A stretch of DNA of 64,000 nucleotides, taken from positions 189,350 to 253,349 of the forward strand of contig CAKRCS010000002.1 in NCBI GenBank assembly GCA_934307695.1, read 5' to 3'. Shown one piece after another: positions 9,198 to 18,786 of the stretch. Position numbers and translations under genes: made by a program. This DNA comes from an uncultured Agathobacter sp. GTDB taxonomy: Bacteria; Bacillota; Clostridia; Lachnospirales; Lachnospiraceae. How positions within the stretch are numbered: position 1 is the first letter of the stretch; the number at the start of each line of letters is the position of its first letter. The notes beneath the pieces are model-generated. The model was not told the DNA's origin and made no database searches. It was given only the letters and a program-made list of their open reading frames with translations.

Positions 9198-11156
9198 TTA
9201 CTTATCGCGCTCTGCGATCTCTCCGGACTGGTAAGCCGCGATCAGCTCCTTGATGTCACGGATCCGCTGCCGCATCCGCTTGCCCTTATCGGTATCTCCG
9301 ACCAGGATGCGCTTATCTGCATATTCCACCGCCTCACGCTTGGATACGATGTCGATCTCCTCACGGATGGCAGTCTCCGCAGACACAAACGGCTCATGTG
9401 CCGTGAGCGTCAGCCCGTAGGAATTATAGATCAGCGTGTAGCCTGCGATGCCGGTTCTGCTGCGGTATGCCTTGGAAAATCCGCCATCGATGACAATGAC
9501 CTTTCCATCGCTCTTGACCGGGCTTTCCCCGCGCATCCGGTGTACCGGCACATGTCCGTTAATGATATGCACGCCGCTTCCTTCCAGCCCGAACTCCTTT
9601 AGGATCTTGTCAGCAATCTTCGGATCGTTGATCAGATTGTAATAAGCGTTCTTCGGCTCCACCTTCACGTCCTCATCATCCAGAAAATACCGCTCGAAGG
9701 TAGCCATTTTCGCACGTCCATACAGTGGGGAGTTCGGTGCCGTCCAAATGTACCAGATCATATCTGCGCCCTTTTCCTTTTCCATGGGATCACTCGCAAA
9801 AAACGCCTTGCGCACATAGGATTCGAGCACGTCAAACAATGCCTTGCCGCTGTAATAATTTCCGTAAATATTAACGCTTGTAAACTCTCCGTCCTCGTTC
9901 ATCGGGACGCAGCCGTGATAGAGCAGGTTGTCATTGTACACGCGGTATATACTGCCCTTTTTGAGCAGAAGCTGTATGTGCCGCTGCAGCTTCTCACAGT
10001 GTAAGAACGACGAGCACAGCCGCTTCATCACATCCAGCTCCTCGCCCGTAAGCGCATATGGATTGTCCGGATCTACGGTTGGAAGCAGGGTGTCCTTCAT
10101 CTCGTAGGTAACGCCGTCAATCTGTACCGTCTTCTTCTCATAATCGATCTTATCCAATAGAAGACGGTTCTCCATGCCATATTCCGGCCATTTTAAGATC
10201 ATCTGTCCCTCCAGCTTGAACCGGATGATTGCAATCGCCTTGTGCATCTTGCGGATCAGGTCGCTCTCCATGTTGTTCGTGCCGGATGGGATTACCTTAA
10301 ACACAAAACGCTCGCATGGATCGTTGGCATACGCCTCCATCGCAAAGGTTGCAAGCGGAAGCATGTTGATGCCATAGCCCTCCTCAAGAAGATCGAGATT
10401 GCCATAGCGGATGCTGTTGCGGATAACGGTCGCAACACAGGTCATCTGTCCTGCTGCCGCACCCATCCAGATGATATCGTGATTACCCCACTGGATATCC
10501 ACGGAATGATACTCGCAGAGCTTGTCCATGATCAGATGAGCACCCGCGCCGCGGTCATAAATATCTCCAAGGATATGCAGCCGGTCTACGACCAGCACCT
10601 GTATCAGCTCGGACAGCACGACGATAAATTCCTCCGCGCGCCCCAATTCCACGATCGTATTGACGATTGCCTCGTAATACGCTTCTTTGTTGAGGATCTC
10701 CGGCTTCTCGGTGATCAGCTCCTCGATCACATAGGCATAATCCTTCGGCAGTGCCTTACGCACCTTGGATCTTGTGTATTTTGAGGATACGGTCTTGCAC
10801 ACTTCGATCAGACGGTACAGCGTGATCTTATACCAGTTCTCCATATCCTTCTCCTGCGATTTGACAAGCTCCATCTTCTCGCGCGGATAATAGATCAGCG
10901 TCGCGAGCGCGGACTTGTCGGCGGTGCCGAGCGTATGTCCGAATACGTCGTCGATCTTCTTACGCACAGCTCCGGAGCCATTGCGCAGCACATGGGAAAA
11001 TGCCTCATACTCACCATGGATATCCGACAGGAAGTGTTCCGTCCCCTTCGGGAGATTTAAGATAGCCTGCAGATTGATGATCTCCGCAGATGCCCTGCTG
11101 ATGGTAGGAAACAGCTCGGAGAGCTGCTCTAAATATCGTAGATGTTCGTTATCCAA
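9198..11156 (-). CDS. fbp: Fructose-1,6-bisphosphatase, class III
   Basis: The 652-residue enzyme hydrolyses fructose 1,6-bisphosphate to fructose 6-phosphate in gluconeogenesis. It belongs to the Firmicutes class III type, a calcineurin-like metallophosphatase. Metal motifs visible are L-S-D-I-H-G-E-Y near residue 45, G-D-I-Y-D-R-G near 197 and G-N-H-D near 220. Length is normal for the class. The start codon is TTG at 11156, preceded by GGAGG with 7 bases spacing. A 98-base gap holding a repeat separates it from larB, so larB may be read from fbp or from its own promoter. Confidence 0.96.
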   Translation of the reverse strand: MDNEHLRYLEQLSELFPTISRASAEIINLQAILNLPKGTEHFLSDIHGEYEAFSHVLRNGSGAVRKKIDDVFGHTLGTADKSALATLIYYPREKMELVKSQEKDMENWYKITLYRLIEVCKTVSSKYTRSKVRKALPKDYAYVIEELITEKPEILNKEAYYEAIVNTIVELGRAEEFIVVLSELIQVLVVDRLHILGDIYDRGAGAHLIMDKLCEYHSVDIQWGNHDIIWMGAAAGQMTCVATVIRNSIRYGNLDLLEEGYGINMLPLATFAMEAYANDPCERFVFKVIPSGTNNMESDLIRKMHKAIAIIRFKLEGQMILKWPEYGMENRLLLDKIDYEKKTVQIDGVTYEMKDTLLPTVDPDNPYALTGEELDVMKRLCSSFLHCEKLQRHIQLLLKKGSIYRVYNDNLLYHGCVPMNEDGEFTSVNIYGNYYSGKALFDVLESYVRKAFFASDPMEKEKGADMIWYIWTAPNSPLYGRAKMATFERYFLDDEDVKVEPKNAYYNLINDPKIADKILKEFGLEGSGVHIINGHVPVHRMRGESPVKSDGKVIVIDGGFSKAYRSRTGIAGYTLIYNSYGLTLTAHEPFVSAETAIREEIDIVSKREAVEYADKRILVGDTDKGKRMRQRIRDIKELIAAYQSGEIAERDK

Positions 11157-11226
11157 AATACTGCCTCCATAAATCGTTCTTATTTACATAAGGAGAACCG
11201 GAGAAGTAAGCTCCTCCGGTCCATTT

Positions 11227-12132
11227 CTATTCCCCAGCTTTTCCGGTGATCAGCCACGGGGCCGGCTGTGTATTGTAAGTGTTTTTGCTTGTCAGCTTCG
11301 ATACGGTCACCTGAATGATCTCCGGATCATAAATACCGAGCTTCTTACAAAGCTCCGGCATGGAAGCCGCAACGACAAAATCAAGTGTATAAATGACAAA
11401 CTCCATATTCGGATTCAGCTTAAGCAGACACTGCATCTCCTGCTCCATGCTGGCGGATGCAACAAGCATCGTGACATCCGGCACTGCAAGCCCCTGCATC
11501 GTATTCTCGTCCACATGGTCGATAATGGTAACGTTATTCAGTCCGAACTGCGTAACGTTGTCCTCTAACGTATTGCGGTCGTTGGCATTGTATTCCACCG
11601 CGATCACCTCGCCCTCACCGTCAAGGATCGCCGCCTCGACCGCGATCGACTCGCCGGAGATCACGCAGATGTTCTTGCCCTCGTTGATCTGCATCTTGGA
11701 CAGGATGATGGAACGGATCTCCGATCCGACATAGCGTACCGATCCGTTGGCAAATGCACTGTTGTCCATTCCGAACTTGATGGTACTGCGCGCAGACGGA
11801 TTTAAAATGAGCATTCCTGCGGATGCATTGATCCCGCGGTCGATCATATTGGAGACCTTGTCCCTCTTGATCTGTCCCTCCGGGTTGCTTCCCTCATTGT
11901 ATACGACCGTACACTCTCCAAGTCCCGCGTTGTACATACGGTAAAAAATATCCGGATGTCCCGCCTCGGTAAATACCAAAACACTCTGATGTGCCTCTAC
12001 CGCCGGGATCAGGTTCTTGTTTTTTCTGGTAATGTCCAAAATCTTTACATGCTCTAAATCCACATCCGTGTTCTCGGAAAAATACTCCAGCCACGCAAGG
12101 ACATGGGAATTGTTGAATAAATGATTTTCCAT
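11227..12132 (-). CDS. Divergent CbiE/CbiT-like (precorrin methyltransferase-like) protein
   Basis: The 301-residue product keeps the outline of cobalamin CbiE-CbiT proteins. The first half has V-L-V-F-T-E-A-G-H-P. The second half has V-G-S-E-I-R-S-I-I-L-S-K-M, then a Rossmann-like strand, A-V-E-A-A-I-L, and E-V-I-A-V-E-Y with N-x-x-x-F-G-L-N-N-V. The SAM-binding glycine loop expected at about 155-165 (D-x-G-A-G-S-G-S) reads I-C-V-I-S-G-E-S, so cofactor binding is doubtful. No other cobalamin gene is near; larE lies upstream and fbp downstream. GAGGTGCGGCT precedes the ATG. The function is unknown, and it could be a non-catalytic relative. Confidence 0.65.
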   Translation of the reverse strand: MENHLFNNSHVLAWLEYFSENTDVDLEHVKILDITRKNKNLIPAVEAHQSVLVFTEAGHPDIFYRMYNAGLGECTVVYNEGSNPEGQIKRDKVSNMIDRGINASAGMLILNPSARSTIKFGMDNSAFANGSVRYVGSEIRSIILSKMQINEGKNICVISGESIAVEAAILDGEGEVIAVEYNANDRNTLEDNVTQFGLNNVTIIDHVDENTMQGLAVPDVTMLVASASMEQEMQCLLKLNPNMEFVIYTLDFVVAASMPELCKKLGIYDPEIIQVTVSKLTSKNTYNTQPAPWLITGKAGE

Positions 12133-12230
12133 AGCCGCACCTCGTCATCCGATAGAATTAAGTTATCGTTATCATACCATATTTCATTTTGTTATGTATA
12201 CGTTTTCATGCATATTTTTTCAGCAATTTT

Positions 12231-13064
12231 TCAGAAGCTGCTGCCGGATACATCCAAGGTCTCATTCATGCTGCCCATCCGGTATCCAAGCACATCCAGC
12301 GTCACATAGGAAAAGCCGTATTCCTTGAACTTCTTATAGACACTAAGCCTTGTCTTTTCCTCCATGAACTTCGGAAATTCCTCCGGGAGAAGCTCGATCC
12401 GCGCGACATCTCCGTGGATACGGACTCTTAGCTGGTGAAAGCCCATATCAAGCAGAAGCTGCTCCGCACGGTCAACCATTTTTAGCTTTTTCTCATTGAT
12501 GAGATCCCCATAAGGAAATCTGCTGGACAGGCAGGCAAAGGACTGCTTGTTCCAGGTAGGGATATTGAGATACTGGGAAAGCTCCCGGATCTCCTGCTTG
12601 GTAAATCCGATGTGCCGGAGCGGGCTCTTGACGCCAAGCTCCGCTACTGCCTGTAATCCCGGTCTGTAATCCCCATTGTCATCCAGATTCGAGCCCTCCG
12701 CGATCTCATTGATGCCCTGCTCCTTTGCAAGTGCTCCGATCTTTTCAAAAAGCTCATGCTTACACAGATAGCACCGGTTCTTCGGGTTATGGGAAAAGCC
12801 CTCGATCTCAAGCTCCTCCGACTTGATGACAAAGTGCCTGATCCCCATCTTCTGGCAATATTCCTTTGCCTCTTTTAGCTCTCTCTCAGGAAATGAGCAG
12901 GAGGAAGCCGTAACCGCGATCGCGTGATCTCCAAGCGCCTCCTTCGCCGCATACAATAAAAAGGTGGAATCCACGCCGCTTGAAAAGGCTACCGCCACAC
13001 TTCCAAAGGATGCAAGATAATCCTTTAATCTGTCATATTTGTCTAATAATGCTTTGTCTATCAT
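12231..13064 (-). CDS. larE: ATP-dependent sacrificial sulfur transferase LarE
   Basis: LarE adenylates the LarB product and donates sulfur to make the thio-carboxylates of the nickel pincer cofactor. The 277-residue protein has the PP-loop S-S-G-V-D-S at 28-33, a C-Y-L-C pair at 98/101, and C178 in S-F-A-C-L-S-S-R. That last position matches the sacrificial cysteine of Lactobacillus LarE; proteins with more cysteines can instead carry an Fe-S cluster, which is possible here. Spacing from AAGGAG to the ATG is long (about 22 bases). It lies on the same strand as larB but is separated from it by the CbiT-like gene and fbp. Confidence 0.92.
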   Translation of the reverse strand: MIDKALLDKYDRLKDYLASFGSVAVAFSSGVDSTFLLYAAKEALGDHAIAVTASSCSFPERELKEAKEYCQKMGIRHFVIKSEELEIEGFSHNPKNRCYLCKHELFEKIGALAKEQGINEIAEGSNLDDNGDYRPGLQAVAELGVKSPLRHIGFTKQEIRELSQYLNIPTWNKQSFACLSSRFPYGDLINEKKLKMVDRAEQLLLDMGFHQLRVRIHGDVARIELLPEEFPKFMEEKTRLSVYKKFKEYGFSYVTLDVLGYRMGSMNETLDVSGSSF

Positions 13065-13138
13065 GTTTTTTAATTTAATCCTTCACTCCTTATGTTTTTC
13101 CAGTTCTTTCTCTTAGATTTGTCCACGTTGTTATGCTT

Positions 13139-13822
13139 CTATAATAATCCATAAATCTGGTGCAGATCTGTAATTTCATAGTCCACATGATCGTCTGTTG
13201 TTTTTTCCACCCCCGCCGGATTGTACCAGCAGGTCCGTATTCCTGCGTTATTTCCACCCCGGATGTCACTCGTCAAGGAATCTCCTACGATCAATACCGT
13301 TTTTTTGTCAACCGGTTCAATTTCTTTAAACACCTTATTAAAAAATTCTACATTTGGTTTTTCCACTCCGAGCTGGTCTGACAGGAAAATTCCATCCATA
13401 TATTCGCCCAATCCGGAAAGACGCAGCTTCTTCATCTGTGCCGCGATTGTCCCGTTCGACACTACATACTGCTTTACCTTTCCATGAAGCTCCTCTATGA
13501 TCGGTTTACATTCATCATGAAAGACAATGGTATCTCCAAGGCGGAGCTGATACTCCTCATTGAAGGCTTCCGCTACCGAAGTATCAAGCCCTTCCTGCCC
13601 GAAAAAGGTATGGAACCGCCCGATCAGTACCTGTGCTTTTGTGATCTCCCCGCGCTCCATTCTCTCCCAGTAGGAACGATTGATGGCAGAATACCGCGCC
13701 AGCATCTCATCGCTACACTCTCCTAAATGAAAATCCTGAAACAGACTCCTGATGGCAGCTTTCTCGGCTGCCAGAAAGTCTAAAAGCGTTCCATCAATGT
13801 CCCATAGAATTGTCGTTATCAT
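13139..13822 (-). CDS. HAD-superfamily hydrolase, YjjG-like nucleotidase
   Basis: The 227-residue product is a HAD phosphatase of the YjjG/noncanonical pyrimidine 5'-nucleotidase type. Motif I is L-W-D-I-D-G-T-L-L-D at the N-terminus, motif II V-V-S-N-G-T, motif III K near the E-K-P-N segment, and motif IV V-G-D-S-L-T-S-D. The helical cap lies between motifs I and II. YjjG relatives dephosphorylate damaged or noncanonical pyrimidine nucleotides; the exact substrate cannot be read here. The start is set at 13822 because GGAGGAATTT precedes that ATG. The GIY-YIG gene ends 28 bases upstream. Confidence 0.88.
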   Translation of the reverse strand: MITTILWDIDGTLLDFLAAEKAAIRSLFQDFHLGECSDEMLARYSAINRSYWERMERGEITKAQVLIGRFHTFFGQEGLDTSVAEAFNEEYQLRLGDTIVFHDECKPIIEELHGKVKQYVVSNGTIAAQMKKLRLSGLGEYMDGIFLSDQLGVEKPNVEFFNKVFKEIEPVDKKTVLIVGDSLTSDIRGGNNAGIRTCWYNPAGVEKTTDDHVDYEITDLHQIYGLL

Positions 13823-13849
13823 AAATTCCTCCATCATATCCATTTAAAA

Positions 13850-14119
13850 TCATCTGCTGCCCGATGCGATCAGTTTTTCCTTCTGTGCCTTCGACAGCTT
13901 TTTAATTTCTGCCTCACGCTTCATCGCCTCGCTTTTGCTGTCAAATGCTTCGCTGTGTACCAGCGCACACGGTCGCCGGCTTTTTGTGTATTTTGCGCCC
14001 TTATCGCTGTTGTTATGCTCCCACACTCTCCGCTCTACGTCCGTGGTATAGCCCGTGTACAAGGAGCCGTCCCTGCACCGGAGCACATAGCAATAATGAA
14101 GCTGCTTCTCTTCTGTCAT
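13850..14119 (-). CDS. GIY-YIG nuclease family protein (UPF0213, YhbQ/YazA-like)
   Basis: The 89-residue protein is a stand-alone GIY-YIG domain. It has Y-C-Y-V-L-R-C then L-Y-T-G-Y-T in place of the GIY and YIG strands, R30-R31 in V-E-R-R-V, and a conserved Glu in S-K-S-E-A-M-K-R-E. The C-terminus is Lys-rich. Members of this small family are predicted structure-specific DNA nucleases; no partner is visible. CGGAGAAAAGA precedes the ATG. A GGACACT/AGTGTCC hairpin lies just upstream and could be a 5' leader element. Confidence 0.9.
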   Translation of the reverse strand: MTEEKQLHYCYVLRCRDGSLYTGYTTDVERRVWEHNNSDKGAKYTKSRRPCALVHSEAFDSKSEAMKREAEIKKLSKAQKEKLIASGSR

Positions 14120-14239
14120 TCTTTTCTCCGAAATGAAAGGGACACTTGCATCGCCCCTGCCAGTGTCCTTATCTTAGTTGTTTAAATATTCACATGGTAA
14201 GATTACTTTGAGTACCTTTTTGAGTACCTTCTAAAATTC

Positions 14240-14270
14240 AAGCCGCTCAAACGCCCTGTTTGAGCGGCTT
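14240..14270. terminator. Terminator hairpin downstream of tmRNA
   Basis: A perfect 13-bp stem (AAGCCGCTCAAAC/GTTTGAGCGGCTT) has a 5-base loop and lies 6 bases past the tmRNA 3' end. On the minus strand the following run is only GAATTTT. On the plus strand it is TTTTT, so it may also block plus-strand transcription. Confidence 0.85.
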
Positions 14271-14276
14271 TTTGAG

Positions 14277-14614
14277 TGGACTAGACGGGAGTCGAACCCG
14301 TGTCCAAAAACCAATTCCCTGTCCTTCTACGAGTGTAGTTTATCATTTGACATTCCCTCCGCCGCACGGGGACAAACACCCTTGCGGTTTTAGTAGCTTC
14401 ATGTTACGCCCACCGGCTCAAAGCTTTGCCGGTGTCGTTTCTCACAAAGTCGAAGCCTGGGTCCTAAGGTGTGAGTGCCCTAGGTCAGACTGCTGCAACT
14501 AGGCAGCGTATGCTAAATTTTCGTTAGCGTTTAATTTTAATTTGGCCATTTAACGCATTACCATACGACTCGCTTCTCCAGCTGCATGATCCCTGTCGAA
14601 ACCATTACTAGCCC
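14277..14614 (-). ncRNA. ssrA: tmRNA (ssrA)
   Basis: This RNA rescues stalled ribosomes together with SmpB. The ends form a tRNA-like acceptor: 5' GGGCTAG pairs with 3' CTAGTCC, followed by discriminator A, with CCA not encoded. A T arm (ACGGG-TTCGACT-CCCGT) and the conserved 5' stretch TTTCGACAGGG are present. The tag reading frame starts at a GCC codon and reads A-K-L-K-L-N-A-N-E-N-L-A-Y-A-A before TAG. The tag ends Y-A-A rather than the more common A-L-A-A. The gene for the partner smpB lies 40 bases upstream on the same strand. Confidence 0.96.
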
Positions 14615-14654
14615 TTATATATCTGCACCACCTATCGGTGGACTGCATTTAAAA

Positions 14655-15122
14655 TTACCCAAGGTTGCGAACCTTGAAATCCCGCTCCGCCTCGCGCTTT
14701 ATATCCTTCTTTGCGATATCGGCACGCTTGTCATAGAGCTTCTTGCCCCGTGCGAGCGCTACCTCGACCTTGACGAGGCTTCCCTTAAAGTATACCTCAA
14801 CCGGGACGATCGTGTAACCCTTTTGTGCGATTTTTCCGATCATCTTCTGGATCTCTTTCTTGTGCATCAGAAGCTTCTTCGGGCGCAGCGGATCTTTGTT
14901 AAAGATATTGCCCTTCTCGTATGGGCTGATGTGCATACCGTAAAGGATCACTTCCCCATTCTCGATATGGATAAATGCCTCCTTGATACTGCCCTTTCCC
15001 ATCCGAAGGCTCTTGACCTCTGTTCCGGCAAGTGCGATACCGGCTTCGTAGGTCTCCTCCAAAAAGTAGTCATGATAGACCTTTTTGTTGTTGGCAATCA
15101 GTTTTTTTGTTTCCTTTGCCAT
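14655..15122 (-). CDS. smpB: SsrA-binding protein SmpB
   Basis: The 155-residue protein binds tmRNA and carries it to stalled ribosomes. Family motifs are N-N-K-K-V-Y-H-D-Y at the N-terminus, [25 protein letters not shown], the [10 protein letters not shown] segment and the basic C-terminal tail K-K-x-Y-D-K-R. The ATG at 15122 has AAGGAGG 8 bases upstream and gives the standard length; the 29 extra codons to 15209 are rejected. It sits between ssrA and rnr, a usual Firmicutes arrangement, here with a glycosyltransferase inserted. Confidence 0.97.
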   Translation of the reverse strand: MAKETKKLIANNKKVYHDYFLEETYEAGIALAGTEVKSLRMGKGSIKEAFIHIENGEVILYGMHISPYEKGNIFNKDPLRPKKLLMHKKEIQKMIGKIAQKGYTIVPVEVYFKGSLVKVEVALARGKKLYDKRADIAKKDIKREAERDFKVRNLG

Positions 15123-15213
15123 TCCGGCATCCTCCTTCCCATCGGTTTGCCTGTATAGCATAGCCGATTCCACTGAAAAAATCAATAAACCGCTGGTTAA
15201 TTTTCTCAAATTT

Positions 15214-16500
15214 TTATATCTGGCAGTTTTCTCTCTTTAGGATCTCAAACATCTCTGCGATCCGGTAGTCGTAAGTGTGGTGCGCACATATCTTGCGGTA
15301 TCCATTCTCTGCGATCGTGCGGCGCTCATCCTCATGCTCTAAATAATATCCGGCTTTTTTCAGGCAATCGTCAAAGCTCTCATAGACGGCCAGATCCCTG
15401 CCCGGCTCAAAAAGTGATGCGATCTCCGCCTGATAGTTGGTCAGAAGAAAGCCCTCACAGCCCATGATGTCAAACATCCGAAGTGGCAGTCCGGTGCGGA
15501 TATTTCGCATCGTGACATTCAGGTTGATCCTGCTGTTGTAAAATACCTTCGGCATCTGCGTCCAGTAGTCCACGGTTCCCCGGTAATCGATCCCGGCGGC
15601 ATCCGGCAATGATGCATCACTATATAACGCAACCGGAAAATGCCCGGACAGCAGTGTCAGCAGCTTCGTCCGCTCGATGTTGGCAAGCTTAAACCCAAGG
15701 TGTGTGACTGCAAACGCAAGCGGCAGCGAGGAAAAGGACTCCTTCGCTTTTTCAAAGGAAAGGCACGCTCCAAGCTTAAGTACGATATCATCCGTCAAAA
15801 GCTCCCCGATGACATCCTCCCCGTACACATCGGTCTGTGCGCGCAGTGCCGCGTCAAAATAGCCCTGCAGGTACGGTGTAAGCTCGCCCTTACATTTATC
15901 ATATTCATTCTTCTTCGCATACATGCTCCCCACAAATGCGATCTCTGCACTATATTTATGGGAGCTGCCCTCTGCATCCTGCATTTCTCCCGCGCTGCTT
16001 TCATTTGCAGTCTGCACCGCTCCTGTGCCGCTGCCATTCGCAGGCTGCGCCATGTCCACACCGGATACGTTTGCAACACTTGATTTTCTCACGCGATCCA
16101 TGCGGGCGACATTCGCCGCCAGCGGCAGATAGAACACCTTCGCGCCCAGCCGCTTGAACTCTGCATAATCCACGCGGTCAAACACAAAAATCCAGTTGCA
16201 GGCGTTGAACACGGAATTGTTATGCATCGTAAGCAGCCTGCTGTCACACAGCCATGAAATGTATGGCACGCCTGCTCGCTCGCAGGCATTGGAGAGGATT
16301 GTAAAGTAGTTGATCGAAAAGACAAAATCGAACGAATCCTCCCGCAGAAGCCGGACAACCTTTTCCTCAAATACGTTGTCCTCGTCCATGCTCTTATAGG
16401 CAAGGTCAAAGAATGTCAGCTCGATTCCGGCATTCTGCAGTGCCTCTTCCACGTCTCTCTGATTATATGCTTTCCACCGGTATACCAGTGCTTTCTTCAT
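15214..16500 (-). CDS. CgeB-like glycosyltransferase family protein
   Basis: The 428-residue product resembles CgeB/DUF3880 glycosyltransferases: an N-terminal Rossmann-like half with D-F-V-F-S-I-N-Y-F and P-Y-I-S-W-L-C-D, and a C-terminal GT4-like half with [21 protein letters not shown] and the Y-E-S-F-D-D-C-L segment. The sugar donor is not predictable. Between the halves is a low-complexity insert of three 11-residue repeats. AGAGGGGG precedes the ATG at 16500. The start overlaps the end of rnr by 38 bases, suggesting translational coupling. A cell-surface or spore glycan role is inference from the family. Confidence 0.8.
   Translation of the reverse strand: MKKALVYRWKAYNQRDVEEALQNAGIELTFFDLAYKSMDEDNVFEEKVVRLLREDSFDFVFSINYFTILSNACERAGVPYISWLCDSRLLTMHNNSVFNACNWIFVFDRVDYAEFKRLGAKVFYLPLAANVARMDRVRKSSVANVSGVDMAQPANGSGTGAVQTANESSAGEMQDAEGSSHKYSAEIAFVGSMYAKKNEYDKCKGELTPYLQGYFDAALRAQTDVYGEDVIGELLTDDIVLKLGACLSFEKAKESFSSLPLAFAVTHLGFKLANIERTKLLTLLSGHFPVALYSDASLPDAAGIDYRGTVDYWTQMPKVFYNSRINLNVTMRNIRTGLPLRMFDIMGCEGFLLTNYQAEIASLFEPGRDLAVYESFDDCLKKAGYYLEHEDERRTIAENGYRKICAHHTYDYRIAEMFEILKRENCQI
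15962..16060 (-). repeat. Degenerate 33-bp tandem repeat inside the CgeB-like gene
   Basis: Three tandem copies encode 11-residue units of the form x-M/V-Q-x-A-N/E-x-S-x-x-x ([24 protein letters not shown]). The block lies between the two Rossmann-like halves and keeps the frame. Confidence 0.6.
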
Positions 16501-18637
16501 CTGTATCCCCCTCTGCTGCGATTGAAAAATCAATCGTCCGCATCAGCCGGTCTGCCTGTTCTACCCGCACGCGGATGCGCTGTCCGAGCTTGTACCGCCG
16601 GTTGGTTGCCTGACCGACCAGCTCATAGGAATCCTCGTAATACTCATAGAAATCATCCGTAAGCGAGGTGACACGCACAAGTCCTTCCACCGTGTTTGCC
16701 AGCTCCACGAAAAATCCCCATTCTGTCACGCCGGAGATCACACCGGAAAATACCTCCCCGATATGCCCCTCCATGTATTCAACCTTCTTCTGCTTGATGG
16801 TCTCACGCTCTGCCTCATCGGCACGCCGCTCCATCTCGCTGGTGTGCTTTGCCACCTCCGGAAGGATTGCCTCATAGTGTGTTCTGCGCGCCTCATTGAA
16901 ACGCCCGCGCAGATTTTCCTTGATGATCCTGTGGATCTGCAGATCCGGATAACGACGGATCGGCGAAGTAAAATGGCAATAATAGTTGGCAGCAAGCCCG
17001 AAGTGTCCCGAACAGATCGGCGAATAACGCGCCTGCTTCATGGAGCGCAGTGTCAGACGGCTGATCAGCCCCTCCTGATCGGTTCCCTCGATCTTTTCCA
17101 GCAGCTTCTGCAGCTCCTTCGGGTGTACCTCATCGCTTCCAATGTGAATGGAATATCCAAAGTTATTGATGAACGTGGAAAGCTTGTGGATCTTCTCACT
17201 GTCCGGCTTCTCATGTGTCCGGTACAAAAACGGTGCGTCCTGCCAGAAGTAATCCTGTGCAACCGTCTCGTTGGCGATCAGCATAAAGTCCTCGATGATC
17301 TTCGTTGCGACATTGCGCTCGTAAGGCTTGATCGCAACAGGGACTCCCTGCTCATCCAGAACCACCTTCGTCTCCGGGAAATCAAAGTCGATCGCACCGC
17401 GCTTCATGCGCTTTTTCCGCAAAATAGTAGAAAGCGTCTCCATGCGCAAAAACATCGGAACCAGCTCCTCATACTCTGCGATCGTTGCCGCGTCATGGTC
17501 TGCAAGGATCTTCTTCACGTTGGTGTAGGACATCCTTCGATCCACGCAGATGACCGTCTCCGCAATCTCATGGTCAATGACCTCCCCCTTTGGATTTATG
17601 GTCATGATACAGCTTAGCGCCAGCCGGTTCTCCCCCGCATTCAAAGAGCAGATACCATTGGAAAGTGCGTGTGGCAGCATCGGGATCACCCGGTCTACCA
17701 GATACACGGAAGTGCCGCGCTTTAACGCCTCCACATCCAGTGCGCTATGCTCCTGCACATAGTTCGTCACATCGGCAATGTGTACGCCAAGCACATAATT
17801 GTCGCCATCCATCGTGAGCGAAACCGCATCGTCAAGATCCTTGGCATCCTCCCCATCGATCGTCACCATCTGCCAGTCGCGCAGATCCTTGCGCCCCGCC
17901 ATATCGGCGCTGCTCACCTCATGTGCGACGTTCTCCACCTGATGCATGATCTTCTCGGAGAACTCGACCGGAAGCCCATAAGCCCTTACGATGGACAAAA
18001 TATCCACCCCCGGATCATTGATATGCCCTAGGATCTCAACCACCTTGCCCTCCGGGTTCTTGCCGTTGGCACCGTAGTTCGTGATCTCCACCACAACCTT
18101 ATGTCCGCTTACCGCGCCCTTTGAGCGCTCCTGCGGGATAAAAATATCCTTGGCAAACTTCGTATTGTCCGGCACGCCAAAGCCAAAGGTCTTGCTCTGC
18201 TCATAGGTGCAGACCACCTGTTTCATGCCGCGCTCTACGATCTTTACGACCGCTCCCTCACGCCGTCTTCCGGTTGTTGCCGGAGAGACAATGACCTCGA
18301 CCGTATCCATGTGCATCGCGCCGTTTACCTTGGTTTCCGGAATGAAAATGTCCTCGCTCTCATCCGGGATCGTGACAAAGCCAAAGCCCTTCGGGTGCGC
18401 TGTAAAAGTGCCGGTCAGACGCTTCTCCTCACCCTTGGTATACTTGCCCCGCTTGGACAATACGATCTTGCCCTCCTGCTGCAGCTCTAAAAGGATACGC
18501 TCCAGCTGCGGTCTGTCCTCATGCGTCACCGCGAGCATGATCGCAAGCTCTTTGATTTTCATCGGCACATAGACATCCGAGCAGATAAAATCATATACTT
18601 TTTTCTTTCTTACCTCATATTGTTCCAGTTCGCTCAT
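16463..18637 (-). CDS. rnr: Ribonuclease R
   Basis: The 724-residue 3'-5' exoribonuclease degrades structured RNA and takes part in tmRNA-linked mRNA decay. The order is helix-turn-helix region, two cold-shock domains (K-G-F-G-F-V, F-G-F-G-V-P), the RNB catalytic domain with D-G-E-D-A-K-D-L-D-D-A-V, and a C-terminal S1 domain (G-E-V-F-S-G-V-I-S-G-V-T-E-W-G-F-F-V). All four catalytic aspartates of the RNB motif are present. GGAGAAGAT precedes the ATG. A terminator after secG separates it from that gene; smpB and ssrA follow downstream. Confidence 0.97.
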   Translation of the reverse strand: MSELEQYEVRKKKVYDFICSDVYVPMKIKELAIMLAVTHEDRPQLERILLELQQEGKIVLSKRGKYTKGEEKRLTGTFTAHPKGFGFVTIPDESEDIFIPETKVNGAMHMDTVEVIVSPATTGRRREGAVVKIVERGMKQVVCTYEQSKTFGFGVPDNTKFAKDIFIPQERSKGAVSGHKVVVEITNYGANGKNPEGKVVEILGHINDPGVDILSIVRAYGLPVEFSEKIMHQVENVAHEVSSADMAGRKDLRDWQMVTIDGEDAKDLDDAVSLTMDGDNYVLGVHIADVTNYVQEHSALDVEALKRGTSVYLVDRVIPMLPHALSNGICSLNAGENRLALSCIMTINPKGEVIDHEIAETVICVDRRMSYTNVKKILADHDAATIAEYEELVPMFLRMETLSTILRKKRMKRGAIDFDFPETKVVLDEQGVPVAIKPYERNVATKIIEDFMLIANETVAQDYFWQDAPFLYRTHEKPDSEKIHKLSTFINNFGYSIHIGSDEVHPKELQKLLEKIEGTDQEGLISRLTLRSMKQARYSPICSGHFGLAANYYCHFTSPIRRYPDLQIHRIIKENLRGRFNEARRTHYEAILPEVAKHTSEMERRADEAERETIKQKKVEYMEGHIGEVFSGVISGVTEWGFFVELANTVEGLVRVTSLTDDFYEYYEDSYELVGQATNRRYKLGQRIRVRVEQADRLMRTIDFSIAAEGDTDEESTGIPVESI

Positions 18638-18747
18638 ATCTTCTCCTATAACCTAAGAAGCCATCGTGACATTTCACCTTAAATAGTCATCCTGCAGCTC
18701 TCCGTTCTCCTGTTTCACACATGGCACCAAGAGTCAATTCGCGCAGA

Positions 18748-18779
18748 AAAAAAGACTGCCGAGCGATCGACAGTCTTTT
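18748..18779 (-). terminator. Terminator downstream of secG
   Basis: An 8-bp stem AAAGACTG/CAGTCTTT with a 12-base loop that can pair internally, followed on the minus strand by a long T run. It ends just after the secG stop codon. Confidence 0.88.
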
Positions 18780-18786
18780 GTGGATT

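Noticed and set aside
11160..11226. Terminator after the CbiT-like gene
   Set aside because: An ACCGGAGGAG/CTTCTCCGGT stem exists but no U tract follows, so fbp may be read through; not listed as a terminator.
16763..17617. Plus-strand frame of 284 codons inside rnr
   Set aside because: Antisense to the conserved RNB domain; composition typical of a shadow frame.
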